A stretch of 64,000 nucleotides of DNA. Source: Sapria himalayana (taxonomy: Eukaryota; Streptophyta; Magnoliopsida; Malpighiales; Rafflesiaceae). Of this stretch, positions 25,100 through 37,300 are shown in pieces. Position numbers and translations under genes: made by a program. The stretch's first letter is position 1. The number at the start of each line of letters is the position of its first letter. Under the pieces are notes generated by a model. The model had not been told where the DNA came from. It saw only the letters and a program-made list of their open reading frames with translations, and did no database searches. Location: contig JAREIK010000385.1 of the NCBI GenBank assembly GCA_029783825.1, positions 930,001 through 994,000 of the forward strand, written 5' to 3'.

Positions 25100-26300
25100 G
25101 TCATTTTTATAAAGTTTAAATAATTTATCTGATTATTCATAAATCTCACTCTCTGATTATTAGTTAAAGATATTATTCATGTTACATATGCACCTAAGTA
25201 CAATACAAGTTGTGAGAATATGTATAGATAAAAATATATTCATCATATTATAAATTAAATTGATGAATTATTTTAATTAAAAATTATGTCCAATTTAATT
25301 TGTTAATTATTATTTTACTAGTTCTACAAGTAACATATTGAAATATCACATATTAGCAACTAATACATAAAATCGAATATTAAATATACTAAATTCCAAA
25401 AATATCTCACATTCAGTTAGAATTTCTTTAGGCCTATTGACTCATATACCATGTAAAAATCTTGTAGTTTATAATGTGTCCTAATATATTTGTATGTATT
25501 ACATATTTGTTATAGAGAGAAAAATAATATTTAAGCTAACTTGACTTAAAAAATCACAACAAAAAAACTATTTAATAGTTCTTGTAAAAATATATTCTTT
25601 CATATCATTATTTAAAATATTATTAAATCATATGCTAAATATTTTATTTTATATCTCATATTCTCTAAAAATACTCGACAAATACTAATAATTGACAGGA
25701 TGATAATGATGATAAAAGATCTCATAAAACCCTAATATTCTTTTATTTAGTTTTTAATTAAAATCAATAAAATAGATGGTGATGGATACGATTATTTTAT
25801 CAGCATGACTAATCTAAATATCAAACATCACTAAAACCACATCACTTTATATCCTAAGTTCGTTCATTACTAATTATTTTTATTTTATAATTTTTTTATA
25901 TCATTCTTAGAAATAATCCTAAGGATCTTTTGATGGGTTCGTTATAAGTAGTTATATATTAAATTAACTAGTCTAAGATCTTTGGAAGATCTAAATGAAA
26001 GTTATGCTGGCATAATGAATCTAGTCATATTTTCCAATGCAAACACATAGTTATATATAAGAGAAATCGATATACCTGAAAATAATTCAAATTCAAAGAC
26101 TATGCCACTCAGTTATAATTTCATGGATATAAAATTTTATATTTTTTTTGTATTATTCAATATATCTCCTAAGATGTCTAATCTCACTAATACTTTTATA
26201 ATGTATACATTATACTATATTTTTATTTTTAATAATCTTAAAATGAATTCATAATAAATATGTTCATATATTCCAAGGCTTTTTAGGTGTCGGACCAAGA
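25100..26300 (-). mobile_element. Probable hAT relic
   Basis: 25150-25430 shares order and phrases with 38950-39230 of hAT fragment A. Too decayed to translate. Confidence 0.4.
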
Positions 26301-26790
26301 CCGACTTATGATTGAAAGATAACACAGTGTTGAATATTTCAGTCGAATTCTTATTATCTAGACTAATATTTATCTTATTTTTATAACATTCATTAGAATT
26401 TTTATTTTTAAAATTTTAGAAAGTTTTTGAGGAGAATTTTTTTTTTATTTCTAAAATTATGTAGGAAAAAATTAATTGAAAAAAAATAATGTATGCCATG
26501 AAAAAATTCAAACATAAATTCAAAGTTTAGAATCCATAAGTCTGCACCCCATAGCTCGCTCTCTAATGCTAATTTACATGATTATATTATATATAATATT
26601 AAAAAAAAAAATCACAATTAACAATATCACTAGCAGTTTAGAAAACCTAAGTTTTAAATTAAAAAGAGAATAAATTATAATTTCACTATAAAAAAGTATA
26701 AACATTAACTTCCTATTTATAGATAGGTTTTTACTTAAAATAATATATATTTGTAATATTTTTATTAATTTGTTTGAGCAAAAAAATCAA

Positions 26791-26842
26791 TAGCCATTAG
26801 ATTTCTGCCCACAACCATGGGACAAAAATCTAATGGTTGGCT
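26791..26842. repeat. Inverted repeat
   Basis: AGCCATTAGATTTCTG and AAAATCTAATGGTTGGCT are inverted copies around an ACCATGGGAC centre. A related half site (AGCTATTAGATTTTTGTTCC) is at 21400. Possibly the core of a decayed foldback element. Confidence 0.6.
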
Positions 26843-27059
26843 TTTTATCTCTCTCTTTTTTAAAATTGTTATAAAATTAATCTGAAACACACATAATGAT
26901 GTGAATCATTATCATTGTCGACTAACAAAAGCTAGTTGTTATGAAGGCAATGATCTTTCTTTAAATGAGACATGCATTTCATGTGCCCATAAAAATAATA
27001 CAATATAGTAAAAATAGGCATAAGGACTTCATGTGCCTTTTTTTTATAAAATTAAGCAT

Positions 27060-27301
27060 GAACAAGCATGTGCAATGACTACAACACATAGGTCATGCCA
27101 TGAGCCATCCCACACACAAGGCAGGAATGACTACAACACACAGGCCATCCCTCACACAGGGCAGGAATGACTCCAACCCATACGCCATCCGGCACATAGG
27201 GCATGAGTGACTCCAACTCATGTCATGTTGTGCCTGGCATGGCTCTTGTGAGTCATGCCTCATGCCATGCTTAGGCTGTCTAACCTATTTGGCACCTCTA
27301 A
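27060..27301. mobile_element. hAT-end relic with 40-bp tandem repeats
   Basis: Three to four copies of a roughly 40-bp unit (GCCATCC...GGCAGGAATGACT) from about 27071 to 27225, then CATGCC-rich DNA and the end TTTGGCACCTCTA at 27301. Confidence 0.55.
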
Positions 27302-29249
27302 GTATGAGCTCATGTTGAGCCAAAAACTAGGAGACTTAAAGTACTAAAGATAGTCTACATTTGGAAAATAAGACATGTGTAGAATCATGATAACAATGTG
27401 AAGACAGTCTATATAGAATTATGATGAAAGTAATAAGCATGATGAAAGAGATGTCTAGATGACATTGTGAAAATATGTCTAGATGACAATGTCGATCATC
27501 TTAGGATGAGACTTATAACGAGATAGTTCACTTAGACAATTAGAATGGATTATTTGGATACTCTCTCTGGTAGCTAAGAGACTCTCTTACTTTTTTAGAA
27601 AAAAAATTGTTCCCTCTAAGTAAAATACAAAAACTTGTCACATACATCTGGTTCATTCTAGTGCCAGACTCAAATTTGAATATTCAGATAGATACAAATG
27701 TTCATGATCTCTAAAAGAAATCCAAATCCTAAAGATTTCTTCACATATCTCAATATGTGAAGAATTGCATCAAGATCAACTTGTCAAGGAGAATCTAGGA
27801 AATGAGTTATCATACTACTTACATATGTGATATCTAATCTAATTTAAAATCAAATAACTAACCTTCCTCATACTTTTATTAAATGAATTAAATTCAAGAG
27901 GTCGCATCAAGAGTAAAGCCAATATATGTATCAATATGAGTGTATGATTGAGCACAACCCAAGAGTCTAACCTCAATCAAAAGTATCAAGCATATATCTC
28001 ATTTATGATAAGATAACACCACTCTTAGAATAACTCGCTTATATATACAAAAAAGAATTTGGGTCACGATACTACTTCACAAGTCTCACTAGAATAGACG
28101 CCATGCGTTTCTTCCATCATTCCATGATATCATCCTAAATAAGATAATGCCTCAAAAAAAAAAAAAAAAAAAGACACAAATATCCTATTACTATCAAGAA
28201 AAATAAATAAAAAAGAAAATAAAAAAAAATAAACAAGACGAGAATATGAAAAAACTTATGAAATTAGGTATTGAGTATAACTATTATGTCTATTCTGAAG
28301 AACAATCAGAAAATCAAGATGAAAGATATTAGTCGCAGTATTATTTAGCTTCTCCATAGGCTCGTCTCTGATATGAGTAGGCTGGATATACCCCCCGCCT
28401 CTCCTAATATAAACCCTAGATAATGAGTAGTCATATCATTCATGAGCCTAAAGAAGATTTCCTTCTTAGAAAATCTCAATCTCTTTAGAATCAACATAAT
28501 CTGTATTTATTAGTAAATATGATAACTCCATAGAATAATATCATGATGAGTACCCTTTAAATTAGATATATTTGACGAGCAACTCTTTCTACTAACTTAA
28601 GTTTCAAGCGAGACCAAGCTATATGTGAGAAAGTAAAAGTTTAAAAGTAAGCTCTGAACTTACATAAGAGAAATAATCATTAAAAAAAATATGGCATACT
28701 CAAAAAAGGCAATATCAATACTCTCTGCAGATACTCTTATTGATTTCTCATTTGATATAACTTCTCCAGTTAATTCTACTACTTACAGCAAAAGCATAGC
28801 AAAGATTATATATCCGACTATTAACAAACAAGATATAGCACATCAAAAGAATATAATTAATTATTTATTAGATTCTGCTAGATAAGTTTACTTGAACTTA
28901 GTTCTTCACTTACTAAAGTATTTGAAAAAATTTCTTGTACTTTAAATCTTTTTAAGCAATTATGAGTACTTATAATTAGTTTGATATTAAATTGGGCACT
29001 GGGTACTAAAAGGAGGTCTACAAAAAATTTTTATATTTTGCTTGGAGACAATATTATCTTTAAAAAAAAAGATAAGAAATAAATAATTATTTTGAGATTT
29101 AATAGAGAAAAAATAGAATTCAGGGAGATAATGGTGATCACCTGTGAGATACTTTGTATTCAACACTTGTATGAGATCATATATCAACTTCTTTCTCACA
29201 GTACTCTTTACTATTTTTCACCATAATTTGGCAGGTTCACCATAATAAT
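27302..29249. other. AT-rich, probable retroelement debris
   Basis: No intact gene. Phrases at 28380-28600 loosely resemble 40640-40800, suggesting the same decayed Copia family. The 64-residue frame at 28691-28885 is not recognisable. Confidence 0.45.
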
Positions 29250-29584
29250 TGATTATTGTATTTTTTTGCTTTTGTTTTAAATTCTTATATTAAATTAAGT
29301 AGTATTTTTAATGATTTTGCTCATTTATTAATAAATACAAATATAAATTTTGCATAGACTTATTTTTCAACTCATGTTAAGTAACATGACACTCATTGAG
29401 CACAATAAACCCACAGGCCAACCATGATGCCCACAATTTAACAAAAAATAAACAAAATAATAAATAACAAATATTCTCATAAATACAATACGGCCACCAA
29501 AAATTGAAATTCAAAAAAAAAAAAATTTCCAAGTCAAAAAAGAAATAAAAAATCCAAGGTCAAATCTTTTGATTTTGAGCTCCT

Positions 29585-29740
29585 TTATGCTGTTTTTCTC
29601 TTGTACTTGCTCCTTGAAGTGCCATCGCCATCTCTTGGAAGGCTACAGCCATAGAACACAGAAGCCATGCAGATCACAAGGTCAGTGATAAGAAGACCCA
29701 CCACATCAAAAACAAATTTTGGGGCAAATAATCCCCACAC
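29585..29740 (-). CDS. PIGO: PIG-O exon 20, C-terminus and stop
   Basis: [20 protein letters not shown] then [13 protein letters not shown] and a basic tail ending SKYKRKTA before [16 protein letters not shown] is the C-terminal PIG-O signature. Acceptor CTTGCAG. Confidence 0.94.
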   Translation of the reverse strand: MWGLFAPKFVFDVVGLLITDLVICMASVFYGCSLPRDGDGTSRSKYKRKTA

Positions 29741-31297
29741 CTGCAAGGCAAGATTAGTAAGGAAAGGAAAGAGAAGAGCAAGCAATGAGGAAAAATTTCA
29801 CAGGAGTTACCATCAGATGACGCCTCTGAATGGCGACGCAAACTATGGTTGCCGTAACCATGATGGCCGTGATGAGCCCATATATCATATATATCTGAAA
29901 CAAGCAACATTTTTAGAGCTTCTATGTAAACTAAGGGTCTGTTTGATAAATCATTGAATTTTTTCAAACTATTGATAATAAAAATTTTCAATAGTTTTAA
30001 TTTTTGAATGTGTCTAATAAAAAATTTTAGGGATCACTTCATTAAAATTTTTAAATGAAAAACCATTAAAAATAATAAATAGGTAGATGCCTGCTTATCG
30101 TTGAATGCAATAAATTTTCAACAATTTTTTTTAAAATGACCATTTTATCCTTTTTTTTTTTTTTTCTTTTTTTCATTTTCTCATTCACGTTACAGTTCAA
30201 TTCATGAATCTGTATTCTCATCATTTCTCAGCCACCACAAACTCTAACCCTAATACTCTTTTATGATTAATTTAAGAGATAAAATAACAAATCAACTAGT
30301 TGCTCATAAATTTTTATTTTAAATATAAAAATTTAGGATAGTTTTAAAAAGTTTAGATTATATTGATTATTTTTTAAAAATATTTATATTTTTTTTGGAT
30401 ATTATGATTTATTTATGAATATGTTTTTAGTGATTTTCTTTTAAATAATAATTAATTAATAATTATAGTGAAAAATAAAATATTATTAGAAATTCTATTT
30501 ATTTTGGATAATATATAATATAATGATAATAAGAATAAATATGTAAAATACATAATATTTAATATTCAATATTTATAATTATCAATTAATATATTTATTT
30601 TAAGTATTTATTTATCAGTAGCTTATCAAACAGTTTTACAATATAAATTCAATACTTATAAAATTCAGTACTTAATTTTTTCAGTATTTATTTTTCAACA
30701 CTTAAATTTTTAAGTTAATCAAACAAACCTTAACTTGCGTGTAATTAAACAAACATTAATACATCAAATCTAATAGAACCCTAAGGATCTCATTAATTCT
30801 AATAATAACTCCAGAAATAAAAGTGTTTATACAAGAATAATATTGTAATAATTGATCATATAAAAAATTATTATATTACATTTATATATAAACACACACA
30901 CTCACACACATTTTAGAGGGCATGATTTGGTACAATGGAAAATATCTTTTGTTCACTGCTAAGTGAGGGTAAGACTTGTGCACTAGGTAGGACTTTCACC
31001 GACACTTGAACTAACATGGGTTTTGGAAAAATCATCTTAGAGATGTTACGTACACATTTTCAAAAGCAATATCATACCTGAGAAAGCTGCGAGAAAAGAG
31101 ACTTTCTTGGGTGCAAGGCGAGAAATGGAAGGCCAAAAACAGGAAGAATATGGGAAAACCCAAAAGTGTCAATTAAGAGAAGGATTGCTTGAGGGATCAA
31201 GGAGAAGTCATCAAACCTAGCACACAAGAAGGTTTAAGATATTAAGAAACTGGCCGCAATGCCTTTGGGAGGAGACAAAAGGTGTGCTAAACACACG

Positions 31298-31329
<32 letters not shown>

Positions 31330-34300
31330 AACCCAATAAATGCAGCACCATAATGGAGGCCGTCAAAAGCACACCTGAAGAAGAAGATACTATAAGTTAT
31401 GTGGCGTCCTGCTGCACAAAACACATGGCAGTGATGAAAATCAGAAGCGTATCTTACCAATGGCCAGAGGAGAAGAACAGGCATGAAGCAAAAAGATGCC
31501 ACTGCACTATGGCAGCTAAATTGGAAGCAGGAACACTGGCAGCGATTCCTTCTTCTTCTTCTTCTTCTTCTACACTTGCCAGCTTGACTATGCAATAGCC
31601 TGCTACAAAAAACCTGTATCAGTTGGCTTCAGATTTGCGACCAAAGAACATCACAGTTCATCACTGCCTCTGGCAAGAAATCCACATCTTTGTTTAAAAG
31701 GTATACGTGCCCAAAGAAGTATGTCTTGAGCTAGCATGGCACATTTTTTTTAGCCGCATGGCTCAACATGCCAAGCCACCACAAGAAAAAGCCAGCCCAA
31801 CACAGCATGATGGGTCATGCCTGGTTGGATCAGCACGAGCCCAAAAAGTATGTCTCCATCATCAATTCGGACGATGCAGGAGATCTTCTTTCTGTGCAAT
31901 CGATTTGTCGCAGAGTTTATTTTTGCTCAGAAAGAATTTGAGTAAGAAATGAAATAGCAAACTGTGTAGATGACAGAAAATTAAATTCATAATTTTTTTT
32001 AAATATTTTCATCAAGCTAATAATTTCTTCTTTCTCATAAATCTCATTTCAACATTGACATAATTAGAAACATTATCAGTAATGACTCGTGGGATATTCT
32101 CCTCTCTAATTTCTTAACAACCTCATCAAAATATTTGAACATAAATTCTTTATTTTTTATATTATCAACAAAATATCAATTAATTTCATAAGCCAAGCGC
32201 CGATTATATAGAAATTGAAAATTAAAAATAACAACATAAATAAAATATAAACCTATCAAAATAAACCCATAAAAATAAAAAAATAAAGAATCTAAATTAA
32301 ACTGTGATTGAATCAATGATAAAAATATCAATTTTGATGGACATATCAATACTTCGAATTTTATCAATTTGGATGACATAATGCTGACATCATGATATAA
32401 AAAATCCTAAGCTCAACCATATTTAGAAAATTATCTAAATAAAAAAAAGAAATAAAAAAAGAGATTTAAAAAAAAAAAAAGAAATAAAATAAGTGATCAA
32501 GGCAAGTCAATTTGAATGAAGTACCTCCAATTATGGATGCGACGGTGATGAAAGCGCCTTGCTTTCCTGATAAAATAATTATGGAAGAACTCCAGGGGGA
32601 CAAAAGAGACAGAGTTTTGCAGACCAAGCGGGCCCGATGATCTAAAGAGTGATCGCGGGCAATGAGGCGGGCAAATCCCACCGAGAGAAGCTGACCAATC
32701 CCGGCAGCATAAATAATTTTCGGAACAAAGTTCCCATTAAATCCTCGAAAAATCTGCGCCACAGGCTTTATGCTGCTCTGTGATCCCCAGTATGATGCGA
32801 TGAGAGCATAGCTTGCAACGGTCGCAGCAACAGCATATCTCAGGCTTTCCCAATAACAGTTTCTAACGGCTGTTCTATATAGTAAGGATGCCAAGAAGAC
32901 GAGCGACAGAATCGATCCAATCTCAGCCACACGAATCCATGCTCGACGGCCAAGATCAATCCCAAGCCCCCGAGAAGAAGGGGATGCATCCATGAAGAAC
33001 GAGGTGGCTGCTTGTTTTGATAGCCCAATGTCGATGGTAAATCTGAGATAGGAGATCAAGAGTAGCAGCGTGATTGCCTGCAAACGAGTTTCTTAGGTGT
33101 TAGAAAATCGAGTCTCAGCCTTCGGCTATCTTCCTCGAGCTTGAAGAAGATGAAAAATAGACTGGTTTCTTCCTCACTATTTCGACACAGAGATGTGATG
33201 AACACAGTTGGATGACACTAGAAAGAGAAAATGGTGAAGAAGACAGTAATCCGTACTTCAAAAATCTTCTTCTTTCTCGATATGGAGCAGCGCAACCGCA
33301 AAATGCAGGTGGTGGCGAGGAGATAACTGCACACTTTTCCTTCTTCCACTTGGCTCAGAGCACAAACACAAAAGGGTCAGCAGAAGGAAAAGGAGGCGAG
33401 AACTAAGAAATGGCGAACTTACGAATAAAACTATTCGAAAACAAGCTGCAGAAACGCATGGCCAGAATAGCGAGCACGAGCAAAAGCTGGAAGAAATTCC
33501 CAGAATTAGGGAAGGAGGACGCACGTTGATCACGCATCATGTAGACAGCAGCACCACTGATCACGTGGGAAGCTAGCATGATAACCAGGCCAGCGGCCAT
33601 TAATTTTAAATCAAACTCGGTCCACTTTGAGCGTGCTAGATCAGAAACACCAGAAAGAAACTTGAAATAGGCGTGAATTTGCTCTGTCAGGGCCTGGCAG
33701 CTTTCGTTTTTGTGCAGCAATAAATTCTTAGTTGAATTGGCCCAAATTTTCTCAGCCTCGGCATAAGCACCCGACAGCCACAGCACGTCTTCCGAGGAAA
33801 AACCAATTAAGGAAGACGAAGAATAGGCATCAATGTATCTTTTCACCTATCACGTGAAAACACGAAAACAGATTCTGGCCAACCCACCACACCACACACA
33901 CCAATGGCGTCGCCGTCGATCGGACGTTGAAGAAGTCGAGTACCTGCCAGCAATTGATGCAGAGCGCATTTACATAATTCCGTAGCCAATCAGCCGATCC
34001 TGATCGACTCGCACAGCTGACCAATCTAGCTTCTTCAAAATTCGATGCGCCAGCACCTAGAGCATACAGCTCTGGATCAACTCTGCCAATGCTGAACCGC
34101 AAAAACAAGAACAAAAAAAAAGTGAGCACGTAGCAGAAGCAAGAGCAGCAGAACTCGATCTGGGCTGGATTATGATGATCAAAAGCGTTATGATGATGAA
34201 CGTGAAGGAGACCGAAAGGGCACCTTCCAAAAGGAAAGGGCACACCAAGCAATGCTGACAAAGTCACAGTAAAATCGAGCTGCAGAAAGAAAGACGGCAT

Positions 34301-37300
34301 CAGTATTTTTTTCTCGAGGGAATGATTTCCATGAAAATGAAGAGTCTGTACTCACTCTCACCTGATTGATGGAGCTTATATCCATCTTCTTGCAATCCTG
34401 AAATGAAATTTGAGAACAGAAATTACCTCGTGCGTGCGTGCGTGCGTGCGTGCGTCCTATATAGCACGTGCTTTAGGTTTGAATCAATCTATTTCATAGT
34501 CACGTGATAGTTTGGAAACTTGCAGCTGATTTATGAGATATACTGCCGCCAAGCATGCACCAGGAGATGGGCATTCAGCAAAATAAGGGTGATGAACTTT
34601 ATAATGTTAATATATTCACTAGGGTTAAATATGACATTCTTTATATAATGTACATTGGGAATTTGGTTGGAATGCTCATGGAGGGGAGGGGTAGAAAACT
34701 CAAGGCTTGAGTTTTATGCCTTGATAAAAAATTCAATTTGAGAATGTGAATTAGATTCATGGTAATAATAAGTTATAACAAAATTATCAAAAAATAAAAA
34801 ACTAACAAAATAACTAAAACATATATTATGGTAATAATTTATAATAAGAGAATAATAAAAGCTTGAGATATTTTATCATAGTATAATTAGAGGTGTCAAA
34901 TGGGACGTGCCGGCTGGCCCAGTCCATTTTTTCAGGCCCAACCGTGTTTTCGTGCCAGGCCAGCACGCTACGGTACAGTAATCGTGCCGTGCCAGGCCCG
35001 GCACGGGCACGATTCTTCGGGTTCGGCCCTGTCGGGTCAAACCCTAAATTAAAAAAAAAATTAGTGTTTCGATTCCCCCGTAACCCTAATTTTAAAAAAA
35101 AAATTGATTTCGGCACAGTACCGTGCCGGGCCAGCACGAGGCCCAGATGGCCTCGGCACGAGCCCGGGCACGGGAAATTCCCGTTCCGGGCCGGCCCGGT
35201 TAACACCACTATGTATAATCTATATGATCAGTATAATTAATTATTTATTAGATTCATCATGTTAGATTCGTCACTTCAGATTCATCCTGATGTAGCCATT
35301 TGATTATTTTGATATGTGAAAAAATTTTTACAACTTCACATATCTTATAGTGATCATGAACATCTCGAATCAGTAGGGGGTATTCAAATTCAATCGGACA
35401 TCAACTTATGCAAAATGATATCTTTTAGAGATTATTATATTTTTTTGGAGGTAATCTAGTAATTTTGAAAAATAATGAGCAAGTGATAGATTTGAGATCC
35501 AATGTTTAGACATGGTATAGGGCTATAACCATGACTACCCATAAAATTCATAGAATTAGGTATTAATTAGAGGATATCATATTTTTAGTCGCTTATTCCA
35601 CTATTTCACATAATGATAGTCAGACAACAGATCATATTAATCATTAATCAAATATTGCATGAATAAATAAAATATATAAAAATATATTACCTCCATTCCG
35701 AAATGATAGTCCAATATCAAAAAAAAAAAAAATTGTTCCAAAATGATGATCCAATATGATAGAATAAAATTTAATTCATTTGTAAAGTCAATTTTGCCAT
35801 ATTGATGGCTTCATGATTACAACTGATAGTCACAGGAAGGCTTCCCTCACGTCTCAGTCTTTCCTTCGACATACTTATGTGGAATCATGTAGCCATTTTC
35901 TGCCCCTGGCCAGTATTGAAGCTTCCATGCACTTCTGAAATGTCAAAAAGATATCATTGAGCTCATCGATATCCTTAGTTGTCTGCTGATGCTGAAGAGA
36001 CTGGATGGCATTAAAGAAGCCAAGATCTAATTATTTATTATTGAATTTTATTGTTTATATTTAATTTAACTAGTTTTGAGATCTAGTTAGTGGATCATGT
36101 ACGTAACATAACATGGTCAAATTATACACCAATCGAAAGCTCTCGAAAAGAACTTCGCAACAAACACAATCACGGGATTTTCCTACTATTTGGCTCTTTA
36201 TTTTTTAAAGAAGTACGTGAGTTAGACTATCATTTCGGAACGGATATAATATTTTTTTTTCTCAATAAAAAAATACATGACATTAGCAGTCACAATTGAA
36301 AGTCTTATATGTATAATGAGAGTACCTAATATATGGGCTGCCACAATCTTCTATCACAATTATATATAGGAATAGAAACCCTTGCACACATGATTATTGT
36401 GAGCAAGTTTTGATTTTTTTCACCTTATTGCTTATTTTTCTCGAACTCAATTAATTTTGATTTTTTAATTTCTCAAAAAAATAGTTGAGTCATATTAAAC
36501 ATTTTATTTAAAATTTTATACCCTTTGTACTAATTTTATATCTTCCCACGAACCATATAGGACACCCACATCTCCCCTCCAAAGCACTCTCTCATCCTAG
36601 ATGGCAAAAACTTATATGAAAATAAACAAGTCGACCTAAATCTAGTGGAATCTAACAAATGTACCTTTTCATTTAGTAAAGTTTATTGCTAATAACATGT
36701 GAAAATTCACAGTAAAAATTAGTTATTAGAAAACCATAAATTAGCTAAAAAAATTTCAGACATATGAGATATATTATTAGAATATTTTTACCATGTTGGC
36801 CAAGATAGTCTTTTTCATGACTTTATTATCTTTGAAAATGACTTGCAAGTTGCAAGTGGTCTATTTATCAAATAGATAACAAAAATATATTCTATGTAAT
36901 AAAACAATAAAAACTATGCTTAAGCTAAAAGTTGTTCTTACGATTGGCATGGATATTTCTATTAATTCTACTAAACATAAGAAATTTATTAAAATTGTTA
37001 GCTATTAGGCCAAATACATTATATGATATTAATATTTTTAATAATTTATTAAATTTTCTTAATGAAATTCAAATAGGTGATATACTTCACATGCTTTAAT
37101 ATAGGAAAAAAAAACTACAATACTTGTATAGCTTTCATAAGTCATTGACATACCCTCGTGACTGGGTATTTTGATTCTAATTAGATTACATATATTTCTA
37201 TTGTAGGTTATTACAATTTTTTAAGAATTATTATTATTTTCTGAAAAAGTAAAAAATAAAAATAAAGTTTATTTCTCATTATAATGCATGTGCAAAGGAT

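Larger units (their letters stand above)
29250..31880 (-). repeat. Inverted-duplication arm partnering 17820-20495
   Basis: The minus strand here is collinear with the plus strand of 17820-20495 over coding, intronic and 3'-flank sequence. The arms are divergent (roughly 75-80% by eye) and differ by a MITE at 29935-30729, loss of exons and repeat expansion. The spacer is about 8.75 kb. Confidence 0.85.

Noticed and set aside
33212..33406. Plus-strand frame of 64 codons
   Set aside because: Antisense to PIG-O exon 14, which explains the sequence better.
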